Source: CAIKMD01 sp036490955 (lineage in GTDB: Bacteria > Pseudomonadota > Alphaproteobacteria > ATCC43930 > CGMCC-115725). From it: DNA of 23,759 nt. This document shows, in pieces, positions 1-7,919 of the stretch. Below the pieces are notes generated by a model, which saw nothing but the letters and a program-made list of their open reading frames with translations, was not told where the DNA came from and did not search any database. A program made the translations under genes and the position numbers. The stretch's first letter is position 1; every line of letters begins with the position of its first letter. The DNA is taken from contig DASXCX010000107.1 of NCBI GenBank assembly GCA_036490955.1, positions 1 to 23,759 of the forward strand, in the 5' to 3' direction.

Positions 1-749
1 CGATGCAGGGCGATATCGATTCAACCGCAGCGCGGCAGTTGCTTCCACTGATGTTCGTCGCCACGCCGCACTCGGCGGCCGGCCAGCAGGCGATCGTGCA
101 GTTGCGCGCCTGGGATCAGCGCATGAGCCGGGATAAAGGAGAGCCGCTGCTCTTCATTGCTTGGTTGCGCGAATTCAATCGGCAGATCCTCGCTGACAAG
201 CTTGGCCCGCTTTTCGATGGCTATTGGGCGCTGCATCCGGATGTGATCCAGAACGTCCTCGCGAACCATCCGGATTGGTGCGACAACCGCGAGACGCGTG
301 AGGTCGAGACTTGTCCCGAACAGCTCGGTGCGGCGCTCGACCGGGCGACCGAAGGGCTCCTGCAACGGTATGGCAGCGACATGTCGGTCTGGCGCTGGGG
401 AAACGCCCACCCCGCGAGCTTCGCGCATCCGATCTGGTCGCGACTGCCGGTGATCGCGGGGTGGCTCAGCGTCGGCATTCCGGACGACGGCAGCTTCGAT
501 ACGATCGATAACGCAACCATGTTCGCCGGCGGCGAGGCCCAGCCTTTCACCGCCATTCACGGCACCTCGATGCGCATGATTGTCGATATGGCCGATCCGG
601 CGGCAGCCCGGTTCATGATCGCCCCCGGTCAATCGGGCAATCTTCTCTCTCCACATTACAGCGATTTGTTGTCGGCCTGGCGCGACGTCGGCTATGTGCG
701 CTTCAGCGACGATACCAGCGGCGGCGTACTCACTCTCGCACCGCGGTAA
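1..749 (+). CDS. Penicillin acylase family protein, C-terminal part (5' end outside window)
   Basis: The frame is open from the left edge and ends at TAA (747-749), so about 248 C-terminal residues of a longer protein are visible; the ATG at base 3 is probably internal. The visible part resembles the end of the beta subunit of the Ntn-hydrolase penicillin/cephalosporin/AHL acylase family: a W-R-W-G-N-x-H block near residue 130, and near the end the family signature around S-M-R-M-I-V-D, P-G-Q-S-G and S-P-H-Y (about residues 190-220), followed by W and the final strand. Family members are exported, cleave themselves and hydrolyse amide bonds of beta-lactams, acyl-homoserine lactones or related N-acyl compounds. 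The catalytic N-terminal serine of the beta subunit lies upstream of the window, so activity and substrate cannot be judged. No clear terminator follows the stop codon. Confidence 0.88.
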   Translation, partial: MQGDIDSTAARQLLPLMFVATPHSAAGQQAIVQLRAWDQRMSRDKGEPLLFIAWLREFNRQILADKLGPLFDGYWALHPDVIQNVLANHPDWCDNRETREVETCPEQLGAALDRATEGLLQRYGSDMSVWRWGNAHPASFAHPIWSRLPVIAGWLSVGIPDDGSFDTIDNATMFAGGEAQPFTAIHGTSMRMIVDMADPAAARFMIAPGQSGNLLSPHYSDLLSAWRDVGYVRFSDDTSGGVLTLAPR

Positions 750-956
750 CAGGTTATTATTCGTTATGGCGTGCGCGCCTTGAAATTGCCGTCCCTCGCG
801 CCGGAAATTCGACACCTTTCAGGACGAATTCTCAAGCCACCGTTAGGGTTCGATAAGCCGGGCAGCGCCGGGCGGGAACGAACAACTTTAGAGATTGCGT
901 AGTACTTTTCGGAACAACGGTTTTCCCGTCCGGCGCCTTCACATATTTGACGGTCG

Positions 957-985
957 TTTATGGTGAAGGAGAAGTTCACCATAAA
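957..985. promoter_or_regulatory. Perfect 11-bp inverted repeat, likely operator
   Basis: TTTATGGTGAA (957-967) and TTCACCATAAA (975-985) are exact reverse complements separated by 7 bases. It lies 100 bp upstream of a MarR-family gene, and these regulators are dimers that bind inverted repeats and often regulate themselves. A TTGACG element lies just upstream, at 947-952. Operator function is inferred. The symmetry itself is seen directly. Confidence 0.55.
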
Positions 986-1058
986 TCGCGCGGATTTCCG
1001 CCACGAATGTTCCTTATTGCATCAACATTATCTTAAGGGGGAGGACTTTAAAGTTCGT

Positions 1059-1075
1059 GCCAAGTTTTACTTGGC
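1059..1075 (+). promoter_or_regulatory. Hairpin abutting the ribosome binding site of the MarR-type gene
   Basis: GCCAAGT (1059-1065) and ACTTGGC (1069-1075) are exact reverse complements with a TTT loop. The 3' arm ends one base before the GAGGA (1076-1080) that serves the ATG at 1085. In the mRNA this would form a short stem stacked against the Shine-Dalgarno sequence. It could equally be a DNA-level half-site arrangement for a dimeric repressor. Confidence 0.45.
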
Positions 1076-1084
1076 GAGGAACCT

Positions 1085-1564
1085 ATGCAATCCGCGTATC
1101 TCGATCTTATCGCTTTGGTGGAGCGCCTTCATCGGCAGTTCCTCGAAGTGGTCAAGCTGGAACTCGATACCAACGCCGTGCACGACATCAACAACGTGCA
1201 GGCGATGATCCTCTACAACATCGGCGATCTCGAGATGACGGTCGGGGAGCTCACGCTCCGCGGCTGCTATCTCGGCTCCAACGTCTCGTACAACGTGAAG
1301 AAGATGCTCGAGAACGCCTACATCGTGCAGGAGCGCTCCTCGCATGATCGCCGCTCGGTCCGCGTCCGCCTGTCCGAAAAGGGCTTGGCATTGCATCAGA
1401 AGCTGAAGCGCATGCATGAGCGCCACATGGCCTCGCTGGCGCAAGGCGTGGTGCAGGGCGAGGACATGGTCTCCGCGCATCGCACGTTGCGCCGCCTCGA
1501 GCGGTTCTGGACCCACGCGGTCGAGCTCGGCTCGCGCGCCGCAGCTTTCCCGCCCGCCGCCTAA
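1085..1564 (+). CDS. MarR/LdtR-type winged-helix transcriptional regulator
   Basis: 159 residues, the usual length for a MarR-family regulator. The N-terminal helix (about 1-35) is the dimerisation helix. The winged helix spans about 40-110, with recognition-helix text L-G-S-N-V-S-Y-N-V-K-K-M (about 58-70) and a wing with the D-R-R-S-V-R-V-R-L motif (about 88-98). The pattern G-E-L-T-L-R-G-C-Y-L-G-S-N-V-S-Y-N is what I associate with the alphaproteobacterial group containing LdtR, a regulator studied in Liberibacter and tied to cell-wall L,D-transpeptidase and stress genes; that assignment is from memory. GAGGA at 1076-1080 gives good spacing to ATG 1085, and an in-frame stop at 1049-1051 rules out an earlier start. 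Two inverted repeats upstream suggest autoregulation. It is monocistronic, ending at an intrinsic terminator. Confidence 0.85.
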   Translation: MQSAYLDLIALVERLHRQFLEVVKLELDTNAVHDINNVQAMILYNIGDLEMTVGELTLRGCYLGSNVSYNVKKMLENAYIVQERSSHDRRSVRVRLSEKGLALHQKLKRMHERHMASLAQGVVQGEDMVSAHRTLRRLERFWTHAVELGSRAAAFPPAA

Positions 1565-1583
1565 ATCCCCTTTCTCGCTTCAA

Positions 1584-1597
1584 GGCGAGTACTCGCC
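1584..1597. repeat. Perfect 14-bp palindrome
   Basis: GGCGAGTACTCGCC is its own reverse complement. It lies 20 bp after the stop of the MarR-type gene and just before the terminator stem. Its left half also pairs with CTCGC at 1574-1578. The role is unknown; it may be a protein-binding site or accidental. Confidence 0.4.
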
Positions 1598-1601
1598 AAA
1601 C

Positions 1602-1640
1602 AACGCCGGTAGGCCTTTGGGCCTGCCGGCGTTTCGTCTT
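1602..1640 (+). terminator. Intrinsic terminator after the MarR-type gene
   Basis: A 14-bp stem (1602-1615 pairing with 1620-1633, one G-U wobble, loop TTTG) is followed by TTTCGTCTT. The stem is strongly GC-rich with A-T pairs at its base. The T tract is imperfect but adequate. It lies about 40 bp after the stop codon and separates the regulator from the downstream transporter gene. Confidence 0.75.
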
Positions 1641-1703
1641 GGTGAACCTTAGCCGGGCTGTTTCGTTCTATCTCGGCGATAGAGCAACGGATCCGCTGAA
1701 GCC

Positions 1704-2975
1704 ATGGCCGGTACTGCAAGACCTGTATCGACCCGCCGCACGCTCCAGATTCTGGGACCCGGCCTCATCACGGGCGCTTCGGACGACGATCCGAGCGGCA
1801 TCGCGACCTATTCCCAAGTCGGCGCGCAATTCGGCTTCGGCCTCTGCTGGGTCATGCTGTTCAGCTTCCCGCTGATGACCGCGATCCAAGAAACTTGTGC
1901 GCGCATCGGCCGGGCGACGGGCGAGGGGATCGCCGGCAATATCCGCCGGCACTATCCGCTTTGGTTGCTGCGGGTGATCGTCACCCTGCTGCTGATCGCG
2001 AATATCATCAACCTCGGCGCCGATCTCGGGGCGATGGGCAGCGTCGTGACCATGATCGCGGGCGGGCCGGCGCTGTTCTACGCCGTGCTTTTCGGCGCGC
2101 TCTGCGCCGGCCTGCAGATCTTCACGAATTACCGCCGCTATGTCGGCATCCTCAAATGGATCGCGGTCAGCTTGCTCGCCTATGTGGCAACGGCGCTGGT
2201 GATTGACATTCCGTGGCGCGAGGTGTTGCTACGCACGCTGATACCGTCGCTGCAATTCGACACCAAATACATCGTCGCGATCGTCGCGGTGCTGGGCACG
2301 ACGATCAGCCCCTATCTCTTCTTCTGGCAATCCTCGCAAGAGGCCGAAGACGTTCGCGCGGACCCGAAGGCGAAGCCGCTCAAGCGCGCGCCGCGCCAGG
2401 CGCCCGCTGAGTTCCGCCGCATCCGCATCGATACCTATCTCGGCATGTTCGTCTCCAATGCGATCGGCTGGTTCATCATCGTCAGCGTTGCCGCGACCCT
2501 TAACGCGCATGGGGTCAAAGACATCCAGACCGCTTCGCAAGCGGCGGAGGCGCTGCGGCCCATCGCAGGGCCCTTCGCCTTCTTCCTGTTTGCGCTCGGC
2601 ATTATCGGCACCGGTATGCTAGCGGTGCCGGTCTTGGCCGGCTCGGCGGCCTATGCGCTGGCCGAGGCGCTGCGATGGTCCGGCGGCCTAGCGCGCCGGC
2701 CGAAGGCGGCGAAGGCGTTTTACGCCACGATCGCGCTCGCGACCGGCTTCGGCATGATCTTCAACCTGCTGCCGATCGATCCGATCAAGGCGCTGTTCTG
2801 GACCGCCGTGCTGAACGGCGTCGTCGCGGTGCCGATCATGGTCATGACGATGCTGATGGCCGGGCAGAAACGAGTGATGGGGAATTTTGTTCTGCCGCGT
2901 TCGCTCGCAGTCATGGGGTGGATCGCGACGGCGGTGATGTGCGCGGTCGCTGTCGCTCTCATCGTGACCTGGTAA
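1704..2975 (+). CDS. NRAMP-family divalent metal transporter with altered metal-site motifs
   Basis: 423 residues with about 11 hydrophobic segments, normal for SLC11/NRAMP proteins, which carry Mn2+, Fe2+ or related ions with protons across the inner membrane. The first helix has L-G-P-G-L-I-T-G-A-S-D-D-D-P-S-G, aligning with the classical G-P-G-x6-M-D-P-G-N: Asp29 and Pro30 are kept, but the metal-binding Asn is Gly32. In the sixth helix the classical M-P-H triplet is S-P-Y (Ser202-Tyr204), so the soft Met ligand is missing. This D-P-S-G subgroup is common in proteobacteria and should not be called MntH on homology alone; its ion may not be Mn2+. Members of the NRAMP-related Mg2+ transporter group are also known to lack the Met. 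A charged loop follows at about 213-240. The ribosome binding site is weak. The substrate-binding protein gene starts 25 bp downstream. Confidence 0.85.
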   Translation: MAGTARPVSTRRTLQILGPGLITGASDDDPSGIATYSQVGAQFGFGLCWVMLFSFPLMTAIQETCARIGRATGEGIAGNIRRHYPLWLLRVIVTLLLIANIINLGADLGAMGSVVTMIAGGPALFYAVLFGALCAGLQIFTNYRRYVGILKWIAVSLLAYVATALVIDIPWREVLLRTLIPSLQFDTKYIVAIVAVLGTTISPYLFFWQSSQEAEDVRADPKAKPLKRAPRQAPAEFRRIRIDTYLGMFVSNAIGWFIIVSVAATLNAHGVKDIQTASQAAEALRPIAGPFAFFLFALGIIGTGMLAVPVLAGSAAYALAEALRWSGGLARRPKAAKAFYATIALATGFGMIFNLLPIDPIKALFWTAVLNGVVAVPIMVMTMLMAGQKRVMGNFVLPRSLAVMGWIATAVMCAVAVALIVTW

Positions 2976-3000
2976 ACTCGCTCCCGGCAGGGAGGAAGCG

Positions 3001-4005
3001 ATGAAAATCTGTCGGCGCGGCTTGGCCGCGATCGGGCTCGGCTTGGCGATGGCGGCAGGGCCGGCTTGCGCCGCGCCCGACAGCACGAGCTTGTCGCTGC
3101 CGGGCGAGGGCGTGACCTTCCTCCCGATTTATGCGGCGCAGGACGCGCATTTCTTCGAGAAGGAAGGCCTTGCGGTCAAAACCGTCTATCTGCCCGGCGT
3201 CGGCACGACCAACGCCGTGATCTCGGGCGCCGTCGATTTCGGCATCTCCAACGGTGTCTCTTTAACGCGGGCAGCCGCCCATGGCCAAAACATGCTGGCG
3301 ATCGCGAGCATGAGCGACCGGCCGGGTTGGACGCTCGTCATGCGCAAGGGCGTCGTCGAGGCGTCGGGCATCGATCTCAAGGCGCCGCTCAAACAGCGCA
3401 TGCAGATCCTCAAAGGCCATAGCGTTGCGATCGATACGGTGAGCTCGCTGGCGCATGCCTATCTGCGCGTCCTTGAGAAAGCCGGCGGTATCGATCCCGA
3501 TGCCGTGCCGATCGCGCCGACGCAGCCGCAGGACGCCGTCGCCGTGATCCAGCGTAAGGGACTCGACGGCTATATCGGCAATGCGCCTTTCACCGAGATG
3601 GGAATTCTCACGGCGAATGGCGTCGCGGTCGCGAGCGCCTTCGACGACGAGCCGCCCGGGCTCTATCCGATTGCGCTGACCATGCTGATGACCCGTCCGC
3701 AATTCTGTGCCGATCGTCCCGATACCTGTAAGCGCATGGCGCATGCGTTGGCGGCGGCGCTGAAATACGTGCACGAGGACCGCAAGGCGGCTTACGATAT
3801 TCTCGAGGCGCATTTCCCTAAATTCGACGACAAGCTGCTCGCCATGGCGTTCGACGATGTCGAGAAAGTCCTGGCGCAATCGCCGGTCATCCAGGAAGCC
3901 TCGATCGCCAATTCCGACAAGATGAACATCGATGCCGGCTTCATGCAGCCGGATCAGGCCCGGTCCTCGTACAAGGACCTCTTTACCGACAAATACGTGA
4001 AATAG
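3001..4005 (+). CDS. Periplasmic ABC substrate-binding protein (SsuA/NMT1-THI5-like), orphan
   Basis: 334 residues. An N-terminal signal peptide with a basic start, a hydrophobic core and an A-C-A-A cleavage region (about 1-25) indicates export to the periplasm. The mature part begins with a strand and the pattern L-P-I-Y-A-A-Q-D-A-H-F-F-E-K-E-G-L (about 41-57), typical of the SsuA/TauA/ThiY group that binds sulfonates, nitrate-like anions, thiamine precursors or aromatic acids. G-A-V-D-F-G-I-S-N-G (about 77-86) is the usual second motif. Two cysteines ten residues apart or less (FCADRPDTC) could form a disulfide. GGGAGGAAGCG precedes ATG 3001. No permease or ATPase gene is adjacent, so it must work with components encoded elsewhere. 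It ends directly against the convergent EthD-like gene. The nearby Rieske oxygenase operon makes an aromatic or organic-acid ligand a fair guess, nothing more. Confidence 0.8.
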   Translation: MKICRRGLAAIGLGLAMAAGPACAAPDSTSLSLPGEGVTFLPIYAAQDAHFFEKEGLAVKTVYLPGVGTTNAVISGAVDFGISNGVSLTRAAAHGQNMLAIASMSDRPGWTLVMRKGVVEASGIDLKAPLKQRMQILKGHSVAIDTVSSLAHAYLRVLEKAGGIDPDAVPIAPTQPQDAVAVIQRKGLDGYIGNAPFTEMGILTANGVAVASAFDDEPPGLYPIALTMLMTRPQFCADRPDTCKRMAHALAAALKYVHEDRKAAYDILEAHFPKFDDKLLAMAFDDVEKVLAQSPVIQEASIANSDKMNIDAGFMQPDQARSSYKDLFTDKYVK

Positions 4006-4314
4006 TTAAACGTCGCGATTGTCGTAGATATACATCTCGACGCCGCCGGTCGCGAAGCCTTGAACGTCGGCGGCGGCGGCCTGACCTTCAGGGCTGGCGA
4101 AGGCGTGCTGGATCGCGCCAATGTCGTCGAAATGCAGCGTCACGATGAGGTGAAAGGCCGACACACCGGCCGGCGTCACGACCGGACCTTGGCTCACCTC
4201 GTAGCGGCGCAGGCCGGGTAGCGTCTTCGCCAGCGGGATATGCCTCTCGAAGTAATGCTTGTCGAAAGCGGCCGAATCCTTGGGCGTCTTGTACATCACC
4301 AGCAGTCGAGCCAT
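4006..4314 (-). CDS. EthD-family small protein
   Basis: 102 residues, the typical size of a single ferredoxin-like dimeric alpha-beta barrel of the EthD family. Seen: a starting strand (A-R-L-L-V-M-Y), then F-D-K-H-Y-F-E-R-H-I-P-L-A-K (about 18-31), which matches the F..hy...H.pl.... pattern of the family, then L-P-G-L-R-R-Y-E-V and the late A-x-A-D-V-x-x-F-A-x-G motif. EthD proteins accompany oxidative degradation pathways (first found in ether degradation), and their chemistry is mostly undefined. It is the last gene of the minus-strand operon, 13 bp after the Rieske beta subunit, with GGGGGAA upstream of the start. Its TAA stop abuts the TAG of the convergent binding-protein gene with no base between them. 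Confidence 0.8.
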   Translation of the reverse strand: MARLLVMYKTPKDSAAFDKHYFERHIPLAKTLPGLRRYEVSQGPVVTPAGVSAFHLIVTLHFDDIGAIQHAFASPEGQAAAADVQGFATGGVEMYIYDNRDV

Positions 4315-4327
4315 CTCATTCCCCCAA

Positions 4328-4825
4328 TTACACGATGATGCTCATCACGCCCTGCGAGCGCAGTGTGTCCTGAGCGAGGATCACGATCCGCTCGGCGAAT
4401 TTGAAGCTCGTATCGGCGCGGACGAGCTTGTAGCGGTACTGCCCGACATAAGTGACGATCCGCTCCATGCGGCTGCGCTGAATGAAGAAATTCGCCGTCC
4501 CGCGGATGGTCGATCCCTCGACGGAGACGACACGCACATTGGTGATAAGACGCCGCGTCATCGAGCGCGGATTCTCAGCCCAGGCCGTGTCGCCGAGAAG
4601 TTGGCGTGCCCGCGATTGGATGCGTGGCAGGTCGTCGTTGATGAGGAAGATGCTGTTCGCCGGGTCGCGCGTCGGGTCGTCGAGGGCAGGGGCTTGGTAG
4701 ATCGCGTCCTCGGTGAAGAGGGCTGCCCATTCCATCAGCTGCCAATTGTCGAGCAGCTCAGCTTCCTCATAGAGGAAAGCCTCGATCTGGACGCGCAGCG
4801 CGGCGTGTTCCGCGCCGTCCGCCAT
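4328..4825 (-). CDS. Aromatic-ring-hydroxylating dioxygenase, beta subunit
   Basis: 165 residues, normal for the small subunit of Rieske non-haem iron oxygenases (SnoaL/NTF2-like fold). Diagnostic text includes F-L-Y-E-E-A-E-L-L-D-N-W (about 17-28), W-A-A-L-F-T-E-D-A-I-Y (about 33-43) and a later R-R-L-I-T-N-V-R-V block. The start at 4825 is chosen because the ATG overlaps the TGA of the alpha subunit by one base (TGATG) and the protein then begins where family members begin; a longer frame upstream lies inside the alpha gene. The subunit has a structural role in an alpha3beta3 cytoplasmic enzyme. No ferredoxin or reductase gene is adjacent, so electrons must come from partners encoded elsewhere. 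Confidence 0.88.
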   Translation of the reverse strand: MADGAEHAALRVQIEAFLYEEAELLDNWQLMEWAALFTEDAIYQAPALDDPTRDPANSIFLINDDLPRIQSRARQLLGDTAWAENPRSMTRRLITNVRVVSVEGSTIRGTANFFIQRSRMERIVTYVGQYRYKLVRADTSFKFAERIVILAQDTLRSQGVMSIIV

Positions 4826-6090
4826 CAGGCCAGGCCTCGGGCAGAAAAATCGGCGCCGATAATCGCGCGCCATTCGCACCAGAACGCACGCATCTGTGCC
4901 TCGTCCTGCGGCTTTGGATGGGGGCTGGTCATGCCGCGCGAGCAATCGATCATCGCGTCTTCGGGCAGGCCAGCGCAATTCTTCTGGATGAGTTCCATGA
5001 CCTCGTTATCGTCGGGCGTGGCGAATCCCGCGGGCCCGAGGAACGAGAGATAGATGTCGAGCCGCTGCTTGCGGACGTCCGGGTCATCGATCGCCGGCAT
5101 CAGCGGATAACCCGTTACCTCGGACTGATCGGGCGCGGTCGGGAAAGTGGTGCGGACGACGCGGCGCTGCTCGATAAAGAGCGTATTCGGAAACAGCACC
5201 AGCGTGCGCGTGTAGTCGAGCATGCGATTGGCGCGCTCGACGCCGAATTTCGCCTGCCAGGCCTTGCGTTTGGCTTCGTCGGCGACGCCGCTGAATTTGC
5301 GGTATTCGATGACGGCATGGCCGTTACCGAGGCCGCGCGGGCTCATCGCACCGTCATTCGCATTGCGCGGATCGGGTGTCTTGAGGCCGAGGACATGCGG
5401 CAGGTAGTCGCGCATGAAGCGGCTATGCGTCGAATTGAGATGGTAGATGTCGACGGTATTCTCCATCAGCATCTTCCAGTTTGCGCGCATCGAATATTCA
5501 TGCGCGCCGGGCAGGATGACGCTGCCACCCTCGTCTTGGTCGAGGATCATATCGAGGAGATCGCGGGCTTCCGCGAGATACTCGACCAGCCCCATGCTGT
5601 CGCGGCTGAAACAGACGAAGATCCAGCCGCGATAGCTTTCGTGGCGGACCTCGTAGAGGCCCATGTCGCTTTGCGCGAAGCCGGGGCCGTAGGAATCGGC
5701 GTCCGGTACGCCGATCAACGCGCCGTCATTGCCATAGCTCCAATAGTGATAGAAGCAGGTGAATGCCCGGGCGTTGCCGCTGCGCTCGCGGCACACCATG
5801 CCGCCGCGATGCCGGCAGGCATTGTGGAAGAGGCGGATGCGACTGTCGGCGCCGCGTACCATCAGCAGAGGCCGGCCGCCGACGCGCCGCGTCAGGAAAT
5901 CCCCCGGCTTCGCCAACTCGCTCTCGTGTGCGGCGTAGAGCCAGCAGCGATCGAAGATGCGCTTCTGCTCGTCGCGGAAGAGCTCGGGATCGCAATAGAC
6001 CTTGGGGCTGAAGCGGAAGACGCCCGCCTCTCGGTTCTCGACGAAAAGGGAATCGACACTGTGCCGGCGGTGCGGTGTGAGCGTGTCCAT
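4825..6090 (-). CDS. Aromatic-ring-hydroxylating dioxygenase, Rieske alpha subunit
   Basis: 421 residues, usual length. The Rieske [2Fe-2S] domain has Cys92-x-His94 and Cys112-x2-His115 with 17 residues between the pairs. The catalytic domain carries the mononuclear iron motif M-E-N-T-V-D-I-Y-H-L-N-S-T-H, with Asp214 bridging to the Rieske centre and His217 and His222 as ligands; Asp360 or Asp361 before E-V-M-E-L-I-Q is the likely carboxylate ligand. Such enzymes add O2 to aromatic acids or related substrates, or demethylate. After the second Cys-His pair the usual H-G-W is H-Y-W (Tyr116). The start has a strong AGGAGG upstream. It lies 25 bp after the glutaryl-CoA-dehydrogenase-like gene and overlaps the beta subunit gene by one base. 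The substrate cannot be read from the sequence. Confidence 0.92.
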   Translation of the reverse strand: MDTLTPHRRHSVDSLFVENREAGVFRFSPKVYCDPELFRDEQKRIFDRCWLYAAHESELAKPGDFLTRRVGGRPLLMVRGADSRIRLFHNACRHRGGMVCRERSGNARAFTCFYHYWSYGNDGALIGVPDADSYGPGFAQSDMGLYEVRHESYRGWIFVCFSRDSMGLVEYLAEARDLLDMILDQDEGGSVILPGAHEYSMRANWKMLMENTVDIYHLNSTHSRFMRDYLPHVLGLKTPDPRNANDGAMSPRGLGNGHAVIEYRKFSGVADEAKRKAWQAKFGVERANRMLDYTRTLVLFPNTLFIEQRRVVRTTFPTAPDQSEVTGYPLMPAIDDPDVRKQRLDIYLSFLGPAGFATPDDNEVMELIQKNCAGLPEDAMIDCSRGMTSPHPKPQDEAQMRAFWCEWRAIIGADFSARGLA

Positions 6091-6115
6091 CGGACCCTCC
6101 TATCGAAGCTGGAGC

Positions 6116-7303
<1,188 letters not shown>

Positions 7304-7347
7304 TTCCTTAAACTCCTATTTACGGATCAAGGTGCTATTTTAGCGGC

Positions 7348-7533
7348 ATGAGCGCAGAGCGCGAGGTTATCTTTGAGTTTCTACGCATCGGAGCGGCACT
7401 GAAAGTGACCGCGGTCGACGTCGAGTCCGGCATCGAGGCCTCGATGGTCGGCGATCCCAATGCCGGGCAGGAGACCTTGCGCCGGATCGCCAAGCAAAAA
7501 CTCGATTACGTAATGAACCGCAAGCAGGCTTAG
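7348..7533 (+). CDS. Small conserved protein, DUF6898-like
   Basis: 61 residues with no signal peptide or membrane segment. The pattern E-F-L-R-I-G-x-x-L-K-V-T-A-V-D-x-x-S-G-I-E (about 9-29) followed by M-V-G-D-P-N-A-G and R-x-A-x-x-K-L-D-Y-V resembles a small family I recall as DUF6898 in Rhodospirillales; this recall is not verified. It looks like a compact beta-rich domain with a C-terminal helix. It starts 44 bp from the divergent gcdH-like gene and ends 22 bp before a convergent gene, so it is transcribed alone. The function is unknown. Confidence 0.65.
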   Translation: MSAEREVIFEFLRIGAALKVTAVDVESGIEASMVGDPNAGQETLRRIAKQKLDYVMNRKQA

Positions 7534-7555
7534 GCCGGCGGCGAAAACGAAGCGA

Positions 7556-7843
7556 TCAGCCTTTGCCGGGGCGATTCTCGTGGCTGTCGAGCCACGCGAG
7601 GAGACGGCGGCGCAAGGGCGGAATGTCGAGAGCGATCAACGCGCCGCCGAGCGGAATCATCCAAAAGCCCAAGATCGGCAAGAACCCGAACACGCCGCCG
7701 ATGATCAACACGACGCCCAACAGGCTGCGCAGGCCGGGCGGCACATTCTCTTGGCCCCATTTCACGCCGCGCCGCAGCGCGTCCTTCGAAAATGTTTTGC
7801 GCAGTGCGGCCGTTATCCGTCCGCTTCGCCAGAACCCGCTCAT
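7556..7843 (-). CDS. Small membrane protein of unknown function
   Basis: 95 residues. A basic, helical N-terminal part (about 1-38) is followed by two closely spaced hydrophobic segments (about 40-57 and 58-73, L-L-G-V-V-L-I-I-G-G and M-I-P-L-G-G-A-L-I-A-L) and a basic tail with P-P-L-R-R-R-L-L-A-W-L. This resembles small two-helix inner-membrane proteins common in alphaproteobacteria. I recognise no function. It lies about 76 bp downstream of the msrQ-like gene on the same strand, so co-transcription is possible. The ribosome binding site is weak. Confidence 0.6.
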   Translation of the reverse strand: MSGFWRSGRITAALRKTFSKDALRRGVKWGQENVPPGLRSLLGVVLIIGGVFGFLPILGFWMIPLGGALIALDIPPLRRRLLAWLDSHENRPGKG

Positions 7844-7919
7844 CCGCCAAGCCTAGCGGCGGCGACAGTAGCTGTCGGCGCGTGCGAAGCGATCGAGGCG
7901 CTTATCCATTCTGCCGGGC

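Larger units (their letters stand above)
750..1084. other. 335-bp intergenic region before the MarR-type gene
   Basis: I see no convincing gene in this gap. It is richer in A and T than its surroundings from about 900 onward. It holds a perfect 11-bp inverted repeat (957-985) and a perfect 7-bp hairpin directly before the ribosome binding site of the next gene (1059-1075), both listed separately. A TTGACG sequence at 947-952 could be a -35 element, but I could not find a good -10 at the right spacing. The first 150 bases show nothing I can support. Confidence 0.6.

Noticed and set aside
960..1208. Small open frame starting inside the inverted repeat
   Set aside because: It overlaps the MarR-type gene in another frame and has no supporting motif or ribosome binding site.
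1057..1347. GTG-started frame preceded by GGGGGAGG at 1037-1044
   Set aside because: The purine run is suggestive, but the frame is Arg/Ala-rich and overlaps the regulator gene; a leader peptide cannot be supported.
7844..7919. 76-bp gap of tRNA-like length
   Set aside because: No T-loop GTTCGA-type sequence and no cloverleaf pairing could be found.
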